Positions 1 through 7,050 of a DNA stretch of 21,083 nucleotides are shown one piece after another; within the stretch, counting starts at the first letter, position 1, and each line of letters begins with the position of its first letter. The DNA is from Acidobacteriota bacterium (GTDB taxonomy: Bacteria; Acidobacteriota; Polarisedimenticolia; Gp22-AA2), in contig JACOUZ010000258.1 in NCBI GenBank assembly GCA_016177515.1, forward strand, positions 1 to 21,083. Direction: 5' to 3'. The position numbers were made by a program, and so were the translations under genes. Below the pieces are notes generated by a model, which did not search any database, was not told the DNA's origin, and was given only the letters and a program-made list of their open reading frames with translations.

Positions 1-336
1 ATGGATTCCCTGCGCTTCTTCGGCGGCCTCGAGATCGCGGCAAAGGCGCAGGCCGGCCTTGTTGTCACGCGCGTCCTCGCGGGCTCGGCGGCCGAAGGCG
101 CGGGAATCCGGTCCGGCCACGTCCTTTCCTCCCTTCTGATCAAGAAGGACTGGGGGCAGGCCCAAAGGGACGATGCCCGCTGGCGACCCGTCCATGACCT
201 GGAGGCCTTCGAGAAGCTGATGCCGCTCGCCTACGCCGACCTCGATTTCTTCCTGGGATTGCGGCTGAAGGCGATCGACGGCAGCAAACAAGACCTGTTC
301 CTTTCCTCGCTTCTGATGGTCACGCCCGCTTTCTGA
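1..336 (+). CDS. PDZ-like domain protein, probably the C-terminal end of a larger protein
   Basis: The frame is open from the first base, so the ATG at position 1 may be an internal Met and the gene probably begins outside the window. The 111 residues resemble one PDZ domain: a GGLEI-type strand near residues 8-12, a GLVVTRVLAGSAAEGAGI stretch at 19-36 typical of PDZ strands beta-B/C and the following helix, then a hydrophobic end. An insertion rich in charged residues and Trp (about 48-64) separates the PDZ halves. Bacterial PDZ domains usually sit at the C-terminus of periplasmic proteases (HtrA, S41, M61), so a truncated protease is a reasonable guess, but no catalytic residues are visible here. 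The domain call rests on pattern only. Confidence 0.55.
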   Translation: MDSLRFFGGLEIAAKAQAGLVVTRVLAGSAAEGAGIRSGHVLSSLLIKKDWGQAQRDDARWRPVHDLEAFEKLMPLAYADLDFFLGLRLKAIDGSKQDLFLSSLLMVTPAF

Positions 337-369
337 GGCTGGGCCGGCCCCGCACGCCGGGCCCCCCTG

Positions 370-375
370 TATAAT
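370..375 (+). promoter_or_regulatory. -10 element (TATAAT) upstream of the M49 peptidase gene
   Basis: A perfect TATAAT lies 29 bp before the ATG at 405, in otherwise very G+C-rich DNA. No recognisable -35 box lies 16-18 bp upstream. A short hairpin (GTCCG/CGGAC, 379-391) and the ribosome-binding sequence GGAGG follow. Transcription would start near 382. Confidence 0.4.
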
Positions 376-404
376 GACCGTCCGGCCCGGACGGAGGCGG
401 CGTC

Positions 405-2501
405 ATGAGACGACTCGGCACGGCGGCGGCCCGGATTCTCGCGCTCTCCCTGACGCTCTCCCCAGCGTTCATCCTTTGGCCGGCCGCCTGCCGGGACGCC
501 GGAAAGGGAGCGATGCCGGAATCCGGGGACACCGACACCCGCCCGTATCTCCTGGAGACGGTCGGCGAGTTCGCCGTGGCGCGGCTGTACGCCGACGGGT
601 TCGAGGATCTCGACCGCCGCGAGCGCGTGCTCGCGTTCTATCTGTACCGCGCCGCCCTTGCCGGGCGCGACATCTTTTACGACCAGATGGGCCGGGACGT
701 CCTCGAGATCCGCGATCTGCTGGAGGAGATCCTGACGCATCCGCAGGGCGGGGACCCGCGGTTCCGCGACAGGCTCCTCCCGTACCTGAAGCTCTTCTGG
801 ATCAACAACGGCAACCACAACGACCGCACGCGCCGGAAGTTCGTGCCGGAGTTTTCCTTCGACGAGCTGCGGGCGGCGGCCGAATCGGCGGCGCGGGCCG
901 GGGCGCACATCAGGCTGGCGGTGGGCGAGACTCTGGCCCGGAAGCTGGCCCGCCTGCGGCCGGCGCTTTTCGATCCGGACGTCGATCCGCTGTCCACCTG
1001 CAAGACGCCGCCCCCGGGGCAGGACATCCTGACGTGCAGCAGCGTCAACTTCCACGAAGGGCTGGGGCTCGGCGACCTGCGGGGATTCAGCGAGAAATAC
1101 CCCCTGAACTCGCGGCTCGTCAAGAAGGACGGCCGGATCGTCGAGGAGGTCTACCGGGCCGGCCGCGGGGCGGTCCCGCCGGGCCGCTACGCCGGGGAGC
1201 TTTTGACCCTCGTCGGCTTCCTCGAGAAGGCGCGCGCCCACGCCGGCGAGGACCGGTCCGCGGTCCTCGGCCTCCTCATCGACTATTTCGCCACCGGGCT
1301 GCCGGAGGCGTTCCGCGCCTACAACATCGCCTGGGTCGGGCAGGATCCGCCGGTCGACGCGGTGATCGGCTTCATCGAGACCTACAAGGACCCGCGCGGG
1401 CAGAAGGGGGCCTACGAGGGGATCGTCCACTTCGTCGATCCCCGCATGACCCGGCTGCAGAAGGACCTCGCCCGGCTGGCGCAGCACTTCGAGGACAGCG
1501 CCCCCTGGGACGATCGCTTCAAGCGCAAGAGGTTCCAGATCCCGATCGCCAATGCCGTCAACGTGCTGGTCGCCACCGGCGACTCGGGTCCCATGCCCCC
1601 CATCGGCATCAACCTGCCGAACGAGCAGGAGATCCGGGAGCGCCACGGCAGCAAGAGCGTGTCCCTCGTCAACGTGATGGACTCCCACAACCGGGCGGTG
1701 CACGCCAGGGTCGTGGACGAGTTCTTCCTGCCGGAGGACCGGCCGCTGGCGCGCAAGCACGGCGCGGCCGTCGATCTCCTGCAGACGACGATGCACGAGG
1801 TCCTCGGGCATGCCTCCGGCAGAGTCGCCGAATCGCTCCGGGGCGATCCGCGCGATCACCTGCGCGAGTACTACTCGGCCCTGGAGGAGGCGCGCGCCGA
1901 GCTGATCGCGCTCTACCACTTCTTCGACCCGAAGCTGATCGAGATAGGGGCCCTGCCCTCGGCCGAGGCGGCCGAGGCCGCCTGCCGGGACTACGCCACC
2001 AACGATCTGTACATGCTGAGGAGGGTGCGCCAGGGGGACGTCCTGGAGGACGACCACATGCGCGCCACGCACCTCATCGTCACCTACCTGCGCCAGGCGG
2101 CGGGGGCGGTCGAGTTCGTCAAGCGCGAGGGGAAGACCTACGCCCGCGTCAAGGACATCGCCGCCATGCGCCGCGGTGTGGCGGACCTCCTGAAAACCCT
2201 GCAGCGCATCAAGGGAGAGGGGGACTACGCCGCAGCGCGCGAGCTGACCGAGCGCTACGCCGTGCGCATCGACCCCGCCCTGCGGGACGAGATCGTGGCG
2301 CGGGCCGCCGGGGCTGGCATCCCATCCTACGTCGCCTTCGTGATGCCGGACGTCGTGCCGCTGCGCGACGCGGACGGCGAGGTCCAGGACGTCCGGCTCG
2401 CCCACGACTCCGACCTGGCGACGCAGATGCTCAGGTACTCTGGGAAGTTCCCGCTGGAAGAGCCTCCCCCGCCCCCTCCGCCCGCCTCGACTTCCCGCTG
2501 A
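405..2501 (+). CDS. Peptidase family M49 (dipeptidyl-peptidase III type) zinc metallopeptidase, putative lipoprotein
   Basis: 698 residues. The M49 zinc signature HEVLGH is at 464-469 (family pattern HEXXXH, with one more residue between the histidines than HEXXH). The second family motif EEARAE is at 494-499 and supplies the third zinc ligand. The FWINNGNHND segment near residue 130 also matches M49 enzymes. Known family members remove dipeptides from the N-termini of oligopeptides. The N-terminus (1-28) is basic then hydrophobic and ends in PAAC with Cys29, a weak lipobox, so export and lipid anchoring are inferred. Eukaryotic DPP III is cytosolic, so an exported form would be unusual. The ATG at 405 has GGAGG at a good distance. 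The C-terminus ends in a run of seven prolines. The gene appears monocistronic, with a strong inverted repeat after it. Confidence 0.9.
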   Translation: MRRLGTAAARILALSLTLSPAFILWPAACRDAGKGAMPESGDTDTRPYLLETVGEFAVARLYADGFEDLDRRERVLAFYLYRAALAGRDIFYDQMGRDVLEIRDLLEEILTHPQGGDPRFRDRLLPYLKLFWINNGNHNDRTRRKFVPEFSFDELRAAAESAARAGAHIRLAVGETLARKLARLRPALFDPDVDPLSTCKTPPPGQDILTCSSVNFHEGLGLGDLRGFSEKYPLNSRLVKKDGRIVEEVYRAGRGAVPPGRYAGELLTLVGFLEKARAHAGEDRSAVLGLLIDYFATGLPEAFRAYNIAWVGQDPPVDAVIGFIETYKDPRGQKGAYEGIVHFVDPRMTRLQKDLARLAQHFEDSAPWDDRFKRKRFQIPIANAVNVLVATGDSGPMPPIGINLPNEQEIRERHGSKSVSLVNVMDSHNRAVHARVVDEFFLPEDRPLARKHGAAVDLLQTTMHEVLGHASGRVAESLRGDPRDHLREYYSALEEARAELIALYHFFDPKLIEIGALPSAEAAEAACRDYATNDLYMLRRVRQGDVLEDDHMRATHLIVTYLRQAAGAVEFVKREGKTYARVKDIAAMRRGVADLLKTLQRIKGEGDYAAARELTERYAVRIDPALRDEIVARAAGAGIPSYVAFVMPDVVPLRDADGEVQDVRLAHDSDLATQMLRYSGKFPLEEPPPPPPPASTSR

Positions 2502-2562
2502 GACCCGGAATCTGAGGCCTCCCCGGCTGCCGGGGCCGGCCTCGCCACGGATTCCGGGCGAG

Positions 2563-2601
2563 CGTGGCGGGCCACACCGCGCCGCGGTGTGGCCCGCCAC
2601 G
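2563..2601. repeat. Perfect 19-bp inverted repeat with a 1-nt centre
   Basis: Bases 2563-2581 are the exact reverse complement of 2583-2601, around a single C at 2582. As RNA this gives a very stable G+C-rich hairpin. It lies 62 bp after the M49 stop and 55 bp before the lipase start, and has no T-run on either side. It could be a factor-assisted terminator, an mRNA 3'-end stabiliser or a copy of a dispersed palindromic repeat. I found no second copy in this window. Confidence 0.8.
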
Positions 2602-2655
2602 TACAGGCAACCTATATTGGAAAAGGCGGCGCCCGATCGCGGCGCGGGGAGCGTC

Positions 2656-4032
2656 ATGGCGTCGACTCCACCCGACAGGCCGAAGTGTCCAGCTTTCGCC
2701 ACGGCCCTGCTGGCGGCGGCCCTGGTGTCTCTCCTGTGCGGCTGCCTGGCTTTCCGGCGCTACGACATGGCGCGCATCCACCAGCAGGCCGCCGCCCGGC
2801 CGCGCAACCCGGTCATCGTCCTGCACGGTTTTCTCGGCAGCAAGATGAAGAACCTCCACACGCACCAATCGGTGTGGGGCCGCGTGAGAAACGCGGTCAG
2901 GCGCGGCAGGCCCGACGACCTGGCCCTGCCGATCGACCGGCCGTCTCTGGCCGAGAACCGGGACGACCTGGTTCCGTACGCGATCTGCGACACCGTCCTG
3001 GGAGTGAAGTTCTACGGGGCGATCCTGGACTCTCTCCGGGAGGTGGGGGGCTACCGCCTGGGGGACATCGACGACCCGCGGTCCGGCGACACGGTCTTTA
3101 TCTTCAACTACGACTGGCGGCGCGACAACGTCGAGTCGGCCGTCGCCCTGGGGCACGCGATCCGGAGAATCAAGGCCCGTCTGAAGGCGCCCGGGATGCG
3201 CTTCGACATCGTGGCGCACAGCATGGGCGGCCTGATCGCCGAGTACTTCCTGAAGTACGGCACGGCGGACGTCCTCGACCGCCCGGAGCAGGCCGCCGTG
3301 ACCTGGGCAGGGGCCGCCGACATCGGGAGGATCGTGGCCATCGGCACGCCGCACCAGGGGACGATGTCGGCCTTCCGCATCCTGAACAACGGCATCTCCC
3401 GAACCCTGTCGCCGCGGGAGCTGTTCACCATGCCCTCGGTGTACCAGCTGCTGCCGGCCGGCGAGAACGGGCACTTCATCGACATGGAGGGCCGACAGGT
3501 GGCGATCGACCTGTACGACGCCAGGACCTGGATGGAGAACCGCTGGTCGATCTGGAGCCCGCGCGAGGCGGAGCTCGCGCCGGTCCCGCCGGAAGCCGCA
3601 CGCTTCCTGCAGGCGTCACTGGATCGGGCCCGCGCCTTCCGCGCGGCTCTCGCGCGCGAGGCCACGGGCGGCCCGCCGCCGGTGCCGATCCATCTGTTCG
3701 GATCGGACTGCGTCCCGACGCTCGACCGGGTGGTGGTGAACCCGGCGCCGGGGGGCATGCAGCTGCTGTTCCATGACGGCACGGCGCCCTTTCGCAACGC
3801 GCGCGAGCTGGAACGCCTGATGCTCGCCCCCGGGGACGGGACGGTCACCGCCCGGTCGCTCACGGGGCTGGGGGCCCTGTCTCCTCCCTCCCCCACCGCC
3901 TCCACGTTTTTCTTCTGTGCCACTCACGGGCTTCTGCCCGCCCATCGCGGCTTCCAGGGGAACCTGTTCTACGTCCTCCTGGGCGAACCGCCGCGACCCG
4001 CGACCGTCGAAGCCGCGGTCCAGGGGCGCTAG
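2656..4032 (+). CDS. LCAT/PGAP1-like alpha/beta-hydrolase (lipase or acyltransferase), putative lipoprotein
   Basis: 458 residues from the ATG at 2656, which has GGGGA a few bases upstream; the frame also stays open further upstream. A hydrophobic leader (about 13-30) ends in LCGC, a good lipobox with Cys30. The fold signature follows: VIVLHGFLGSK at 54-63 (oxyanion-hole loop), NYDWR at 151-155 as in LCAT-like enzymes, the nucleophile elbow AHSMGG with Ser189, and IGTPHQG at 229-235. Candidate acid and base are Asp394 (in PGDGTV) and His424 (in CATHG). The family includes lecithin:cholesterol acyltransferase and bacterial triacylglycerol lipases; the substrate here cannot be told. It follows the M49 gene on the same strand, but the intervening hairpin suggests separate transcription. 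Confidence 0.82.
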   Translation: MASTPPDRPKCPAFATALLAAALVSLLCGCLAFRRYDMARIHQQAAARPRNPVIVLHGFLGSKMKNLHTHQSVWGRVRNAVRRGRPDDLALPIDRPSLAENRDDLVPYAICDTVLGVKFYGAILDSLREVGGYRLGDIDDPRSGDTVFIFNYDWRRDNVESAVALGHAIRRIKARLKAPGMRFDIVAHSMGGLIAEYFLKYGTADVLDRPEQAAVTWAGAADIGRIVAIGTPHQGTMSAFRILNNGISRTLSPRELFTMPSVYQLLPAGENGHFIDMEGRQVAIDLYDARTWMENRWSIWSPREAELAPVPPEAARFLQASLDRARAFRAALAREATGGPPPVPIHLFGSDCVPTLDRVVVNPAPGGMQLLFHDGTAPFRNARELERLMLAPGDGTVTARSLTGLGALSPPSPTASTFFFCATHGLLPAHRGFQGNLFYVLLGEPPRPATVEAAVQGR

Positions 4033-4083
4033 GACTACGAATTCGTCGTTACACGAGTGGAATGGCCCGGGTGCGGGTCGTCC

Positions 4084-4251
4084 CTAGGATCTCGGCGTGG
4101 AGGACGACGCCGCGGCGGCCACGGCCAGGGGGGCGCCGCGCGGCGAGATCTTCAGGATCAGCTTGAACAGGAGGGACAGGGCCAGGGCGCCGACGCCGAG
4201 GCCGAACATCACGCACAGGAAAATGACCACGAAGAGCAGGAACATGTCCAT
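4084..4251 (-). CDS. Small single-span membrane protein, unknown function
   Basis: 55 residues if started at the ATG at 4251; a second in-frame ATG lies two codons later. Residues 3-30 are almost entirely hydrophobic (Phe, Leu, Val, Gly), then KLILKISPRG gives a basic membrane-proximal face and an Ala/Ser-rich tail ends the protein. GGAGG lies 12 nt before the first ATG, a slightly long spacing. A possible promoter and a hairpin lie upstream. I do not recognise a family. A continuous transmembrane segment, a ribosome-binding site and the lack of any competing gene support it being real, but short G+C-rich frames can arise by chance. It is convergent with the lipase gene. Confidence 0.5.
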   Translation of the reverse strand: MDMFLLFVVIFLCVMFGLGVGALALSLLFKLILKISPRGAPLAVAAAASSSTPRS

Positions 4252-4279
4252 AAGTCCGTCATTCCTCCGGCACGAAAGT

Positions 4280-4303
4280 GGGGGTGGCGTGGCCGCCACC
4301 CCC
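4280..4303 (-). terminator. 10-bp perfect hairpin between the TPR gene and the small membrane-protein gene
   Basis: GGGGGTGGCG (4280-4289) and CGCCACCCCC (4294-4303) pair perfectly around the loop TGGC. On the minus strand it follows the TPR gene (stop at 4396) and is trailed by CACTTTCG, a poor U-tract. It could end TPR transcription. If the small gene has its own promoter at 4338-4365, it would instead lie in that gene's leader, just before the ribosome-binding site. Confidence 0.5.
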
Positions 4304-4337
4304 TTGTCGTAACTCCTCGAAACGCGACCGCAAGGCT

Positions 4338-4365
4338 AATATAGGCGCCGCCCTTCGTCAAGCAA
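4338..4365 (-). promoter_or_regulatory. Possible sigma-70 promoter for the small membrane-protein gene
   Basis: On the minus strand TTGCTT (4365-4360) and TATATT (4343-4338) are separated by 16 bp. Transcription would start near 4330 and give an ~80-nt leader containing the 4280-4303 hairpin. The boxes are imperfect but stand out in G+C-rich DNA. Confidence 0.35.
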
Positions 4366-4395
4366 GTTGCGCGGCAGGACGCGCGCGATCCTCGA

Positions 4396-5331
4396 TCAGT
4401 TCCCCTCGTCGATCGTCCCTGCGAGCCGGGAGAGGTTGCGCCCCGCGGCTTCCGACCCGCCCGCCTCGACGGCGGCGCGGTAGGCGCCGACCGCCCGATC
4501 CGTCAGCCCGGTGCGCTCGTACGCCATGCCGAGGTTGTTCTGGAAGTAGCCGGCGGCGGGTTTGAGGCGCACCGCCTCCTCGAGGTACGGCACCGCGTCG
4601 GCGAAGCGGCCGGCCTGGATCAGGGCGTACCCGAGGTTGTTCAGCGCGTGGGCGTTCGCCGGATCCTTTTCGATGGCGGTCGTGAACGCCTCGATCGCCT
4701 CGTCCCGGCGGCCCAGGTTGAGAAGCGCGCGGCCGCGAACGTTGTGGGCCGGCGAGTCATCGGGCCCGAGGGCCACCGCCTCGTCGACGGACTGGAGGGC
4801 CTCCCCGAAACGGCCCGCGTCGTTCAGCACCCTCCCCAGATTGACCCGCGCCTTGACCGACCGCGTGTCGAGCGCCGCCGCGCTCGCGAGCGCCGCGGCC
4901 GCCTCGTCCAGCTTTCCGTCCCTCCAGAGCGACAGCCCCAGGAGATAGGAGGGATAGAATCGATCCGGATGCTCTCCGACTTCGGCCTTGAGGTAGCGCG
5001 TGGCCGAGGTGAAATCACCGTCCTTGAAGAACGCCTCCCCCTTGCCGTAGTAGGTCTCGCCCGCCTGCAGCACCAGGCTCTCGACGATCGAGGCGTCGAC
5101 GACCACCCCGGGCGCCGGGCCTGTCGAGTCCGGGATCGGGACGGGACCGGCCGCCAGGCTCTCCGGAGCGCCACCGATCTGGCCCGCCGGGATGAAGGGC
5201 GTTGCCGTCCGCTTTTCCTCCTCCGATCTGTCGCGCGGTCGCGTTCCGACGATGACGATCCCCGCGGCGGCTACGACCAGCGCCACCCCGGTGCAACTCA
5301 CGATCAATTTCCCTGTCCGGTTCATGCTCAT
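4396..5331 (-). CDS. Membrane-anchored tetratricopeptide-repeat (TPR) protein
   Basis: 311 residues from the ATG at 5331. This start is chosen because AGGAGG lies 8-9 nt upstream and just inside the mRNA predicted from a sigma-54 promoter; the frame runs on to 5418 without support. Residues 9-28 form one hydrophobic segment after MSMNRTGK, a signal anchor that leaves the bulk in the periplasm. A Pro/Ala-rich linker (about 35-85) precedes about six TPR units spanning 93-296, recognisable by repeated G-(x)n-A-(x)n-A and ALNNLGYAL / NNLGMAYER patterns. TPR arrays bind proteins, and no catalytic domain is present. The adjacent upstream genes encode a histidine kinase and a sigma-54 activator, so it is probably their regulatory target. 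The role is otherwise unknown. Confidence 0.85.
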   Translation of the reverse strand: MSMNRTGKLIVSCTGVALVVAAAGIVIVGTRPRDRSEEEKRTATPFIPAGQIGGAPESLAAGPVPIPDSTGPAPGVVVDASIVESLVLQAGETYYGKGEAFFKDGDFTSATRYLKAEVGEHPDRFYPSYLLGLSLWRDGKLDEAAAALASAAALDTRSVKARVNLGRVLNDAGRFGEALQSVDEAVALGPDDSPAHNVRGRALLNLGRRDEAIEAFTTAIEKDPANAHALNNLGYALIQAGRFADAVPYLEEAVRLKPAAGYFQNNLGMAYERTGLTDRAVGAYRAAVEAGGSEAAGRNLSRLAGTIDEGN

Positions 5332-5358
5332 GTCCGTTTCCTCCTGGACAGGCCTCAT

Positions 5359-5374
5359 AGCGAAACCGGTGCCA
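5359..5374 (-). promoter_or_regulatory. Sigma-54 (RpoN) -24/-12 promoter of the TPR gene
   Basis: On the minus strand the sequence reads TGGCACCGGTTTCGCT. The -24 box TGGCAC is perfect, the GG (5373-5372) and GC (5361-5360) are separated by exactly 10 bases, and the -12 box TCGCT differs from TTGCW at one position. The predicted start near 5348 leaves a 17-nt leader containing AGGAGG at 5346-5341, then ATG at 5331. The preceding gene on the same strand encodes a sigma-54 activator. Fit, placement and context agree; transcription itself is inferred. Confidence 0.7.
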
Positions 5375-5484
5375 GCCCGGCCGGAGGCAAGGCGGAACGG
5401 GCAGAACGGATTTCGCATCAGGCGTTTCGGAGAATCGGCAGGGCGCGCCGGAGGTCACGAGGGGGATTCCGGCCCACGGGCGGA

Positions 5485-5502
5485 CGTGTCCGGGCCGACA
5501 CG
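5485..5502. promoter_or_regulatory. Dyad CGTGTC-N6-GACACG, candidate activator-binding site
   Basis: Perfect 6-bp arms around a 6-bp spacer, centred about 146 bp upstream of the predicted sigma-54 start. That is a normal distance for an NtrC-family enhancer site. No other gene starts here. Binding by the adjacent regulator is inferred. Confidence 0.4.
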
Positions 5503-5518
5503 CTGCGCCGCCTCGCAG

Positions 5519-5531
5519 CCACGCGGCGTGG
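5519..5531. promoter_or_regulatory. Dyad CCACGC-G-GCGTGG, second candidate activator-binding site
   Basis: A perfect 13-bp palindrome centred about 32 bp (three helical turns) beyond the first dyad and about 177 bp upstream of the predicted sigma-54 start. The half-site differs from the first dyad apart from a shared CACG/CGTG core, so the two may not bind the same protein. Confidence 0.3.
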
Positions 5532-5640
5532 ATCCGGTGGGACGCCTGGAAGGAGGAGGGCTCAGGCGCGCTTGCGCTTCCTGGCCGCTCAGGTCGCTCC
5601 GGCAGACCGGCTCGCGGATTCCGCGTTCGCGTCCTGGGAG

Positions 5641-7050
5641 CTATTCGGGAGGGCGGATGCCGACCGCCTTGAGCTTTCTGTAGAGGTGGCTGCGCTCCAG
5701 ACCGAGCTCGCGGGCGGTTTTCGCCATCTGCCAGCGGTTGCGCTCGAGGGCCGCGAGCAGGATGGCCCGCTCGGCCTTCTGCATGCTGTCCTTCAGGGTC
5801 GGCTTTCCCGCGGCCGCAGGGCCGGCCGGGGCGGGGGGCCCGGATGCGGCGCCGGTGGCGCGCGGCCCCCCGGGAGGGGCGCCGGGCGAAGCATCCGGCA
5901 GGACAGGGCGCACGTCCTCCTCGGTCACCGTCTCTCCCGCCGACGTCAGGGCGAGGCGCTCGGTCAGGTTCCGGAGCTCGCGGACGTTGCCGGGATAGTC
6001 GTAGGCCTGCAGGAGAGCCAGGGCGCCGTCGGAGAACCCGCAGGCGCGCGTCGCCCCCTCCCGGCGGGCCTCCTCCAGCAGGCAGGCCGCCAGGGCGGGA
6101 ATGTCCTCGCGCCTTTCGCGCAGGGGCGGCACGACGATCGGCAGGACGGCCAGGCGGTAATAAAGGTCCTGGCGGAACGCGCCCGACGCCATGGCGGCTC
6201 GCAGATCCCGGTTGGTGGCGGCGATGACGCGCGCGTCGACCTGGATCGGCCCCTCGCCGCCGAGCCGCTCGATGGCCATGGTGTCGAGGGCCCGCAGGAG
6301 CTTCGCCTGCAAGGGGGGCGGGATCTCGCCGATCTCATCCAGGAAGAGCGTTCCTCCCGAGGCCCTCTCGAAGCGGCCGATCTGCCGGCGCAGCGCCCCC
6401 GTGAACGCCCCCTTCTCGTGCCCGAACAGCTCGCTCTCGAACAGCTCCGCCGGCAGCGCGGCGCAGTTCACCGCCACGAACGGGCCGTCACGGCGCGCCG
6501 ATTCCTGGTGGACGGAGCGCGCCACCAGCTCCTTCCCGGTGCCGTTCTCCCCCGTGATCAGGACGGGGCTGCCGCCGGCCGCCGCGCGCCCGATCTCGCG
6601 TCTCAGCCCCTCCATGGCCGGCGAGTCCCCGACCAGCCGGTGGCGGGCGGCCAGGGCCCCGCGCAACTCGCGGTTCTCTCTCCTGAGGTTGCCGAGCGCG
6701 AGGGCGTTCTTGGCGCAGAGCAGGAGCCGCCCGGGGTCGGGCGGCTTCTCCAGGAAATCATGCGCCCCGCGCTTGACCGCCAGGACCGCCTTCTCGATGC
6801 TGCCGTGGCCGGTCAGGACGATGACCGGCGCGTCGATTCCCAGCGCCTTCATCTCCTCCAGCACGGCGAAGCCGTCGCGCCGCGGCATCTGGAGATCCAG
6901 GACCACCAGGTCGACCTCGTCGCGCCGCAGGATCGCGAGGGCCTCCTCCCCGTCCGCCGCGGCGAGCGCCTTGTGCCCCTCCAGGTCGAACAGGCGCACG
7001 ATCGAGGCGCGGATGTTCTTTTCGTCGTCCGCGATCAGGATCGTCGCCAC
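5641..7050 (-). CDS. NtrC-family sigma-54-dependent response regulator
   Basis: 469 residues in the order receiver, AAA+ and Fis-type HTH. The receiver (3-118) has acidic-pocket Asp8-Asp9, phosphoacceptor Asp52 (VLDLQMP), Thr80 and Lys102. The AAA+ domain (about 138-370) has Walker A GENGTGKE at 167-174, the sigma-54-contact loop GAFTGA at 214-219, Walker B GTLFLDE near 233-239 and a conserved DYPGNVRELRN segment near 351. A Pro/Ala/Gly linker (386-416) leads to the helix-turn-helix (about 425-465) with TARELGLERSHLYRKL. When phosphorylated, such proteins bind upstream sites and remodel sigma-54 holoenzyme. The start overlaps the end of the kinase gene by 16 bp, implying coupled translation and a cognate pair. 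The organisation resembles NtrY/NtrX, but the signal is unknown. Confidence 0.95.
   Translation of the reverse strand: MATILIADDEKNIRASIVRLFDLEGHKALAAADGEEALAILRRDEVDLVVLDLQMPRRDGFAVLEEMKALGIDAPVIVLTGHGSIEKAVLAVKRGAHDFLEKPPDPGRLLLCAKNALALGNLRRENRELRGALAARHRLVGDSPAMEGLRREIGRAAAGGSPVLITGENGTGKELVARSVHQESARRDGPFVAVNCAALPAELFESELFGHEKGAFTGALRRQIGRFERASGGTLFLDEIGEIPPPLQAKLLRALDTMAIERLGGEGPIQVDARVIAATNRDLRAAMASGAFRQDLYYRLAVLPIVVPPLRERREDIPALAACLLEEARREGATRACGFSDGALALLQAYDYPGNVRELRNLTERLALTSAGETVTEEDVRPVLPDASPGAPPGGPRATGAASGPPAPAGPAAAGKPTLKDSMQKAERAILLAALERNRWQMAKTARELGLERSHLYRKLKAVGIRPPE

Larger units (their letters stand above)
5375..5640. other. Intergenic region upstream of the TPR gene
   Basis: This stretch runs from the stop of the response-regulator gene to the sigma-54 promoter. 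It holds the two dyads at 5485-5502 and 5519-5531. I see no convincing gene, no tRNA and no U-run terminator for the kinase/regulator operon, so read-through from that operon into the TPR gene remains possible. Confidence 0.5.

Noticed and set aside
231..2702. 823-codon open frame on the minus strand
   Set aside because: Antisense to the M49 gene, whose motifs are unmistakable; the antisense protein shows no fold or motif.
4037..4046. ACGAATTCGT palindrome after the lipase gene
   Set aside because: Only 10 bp, with no T-run or context; expected by chance in a window of this size.
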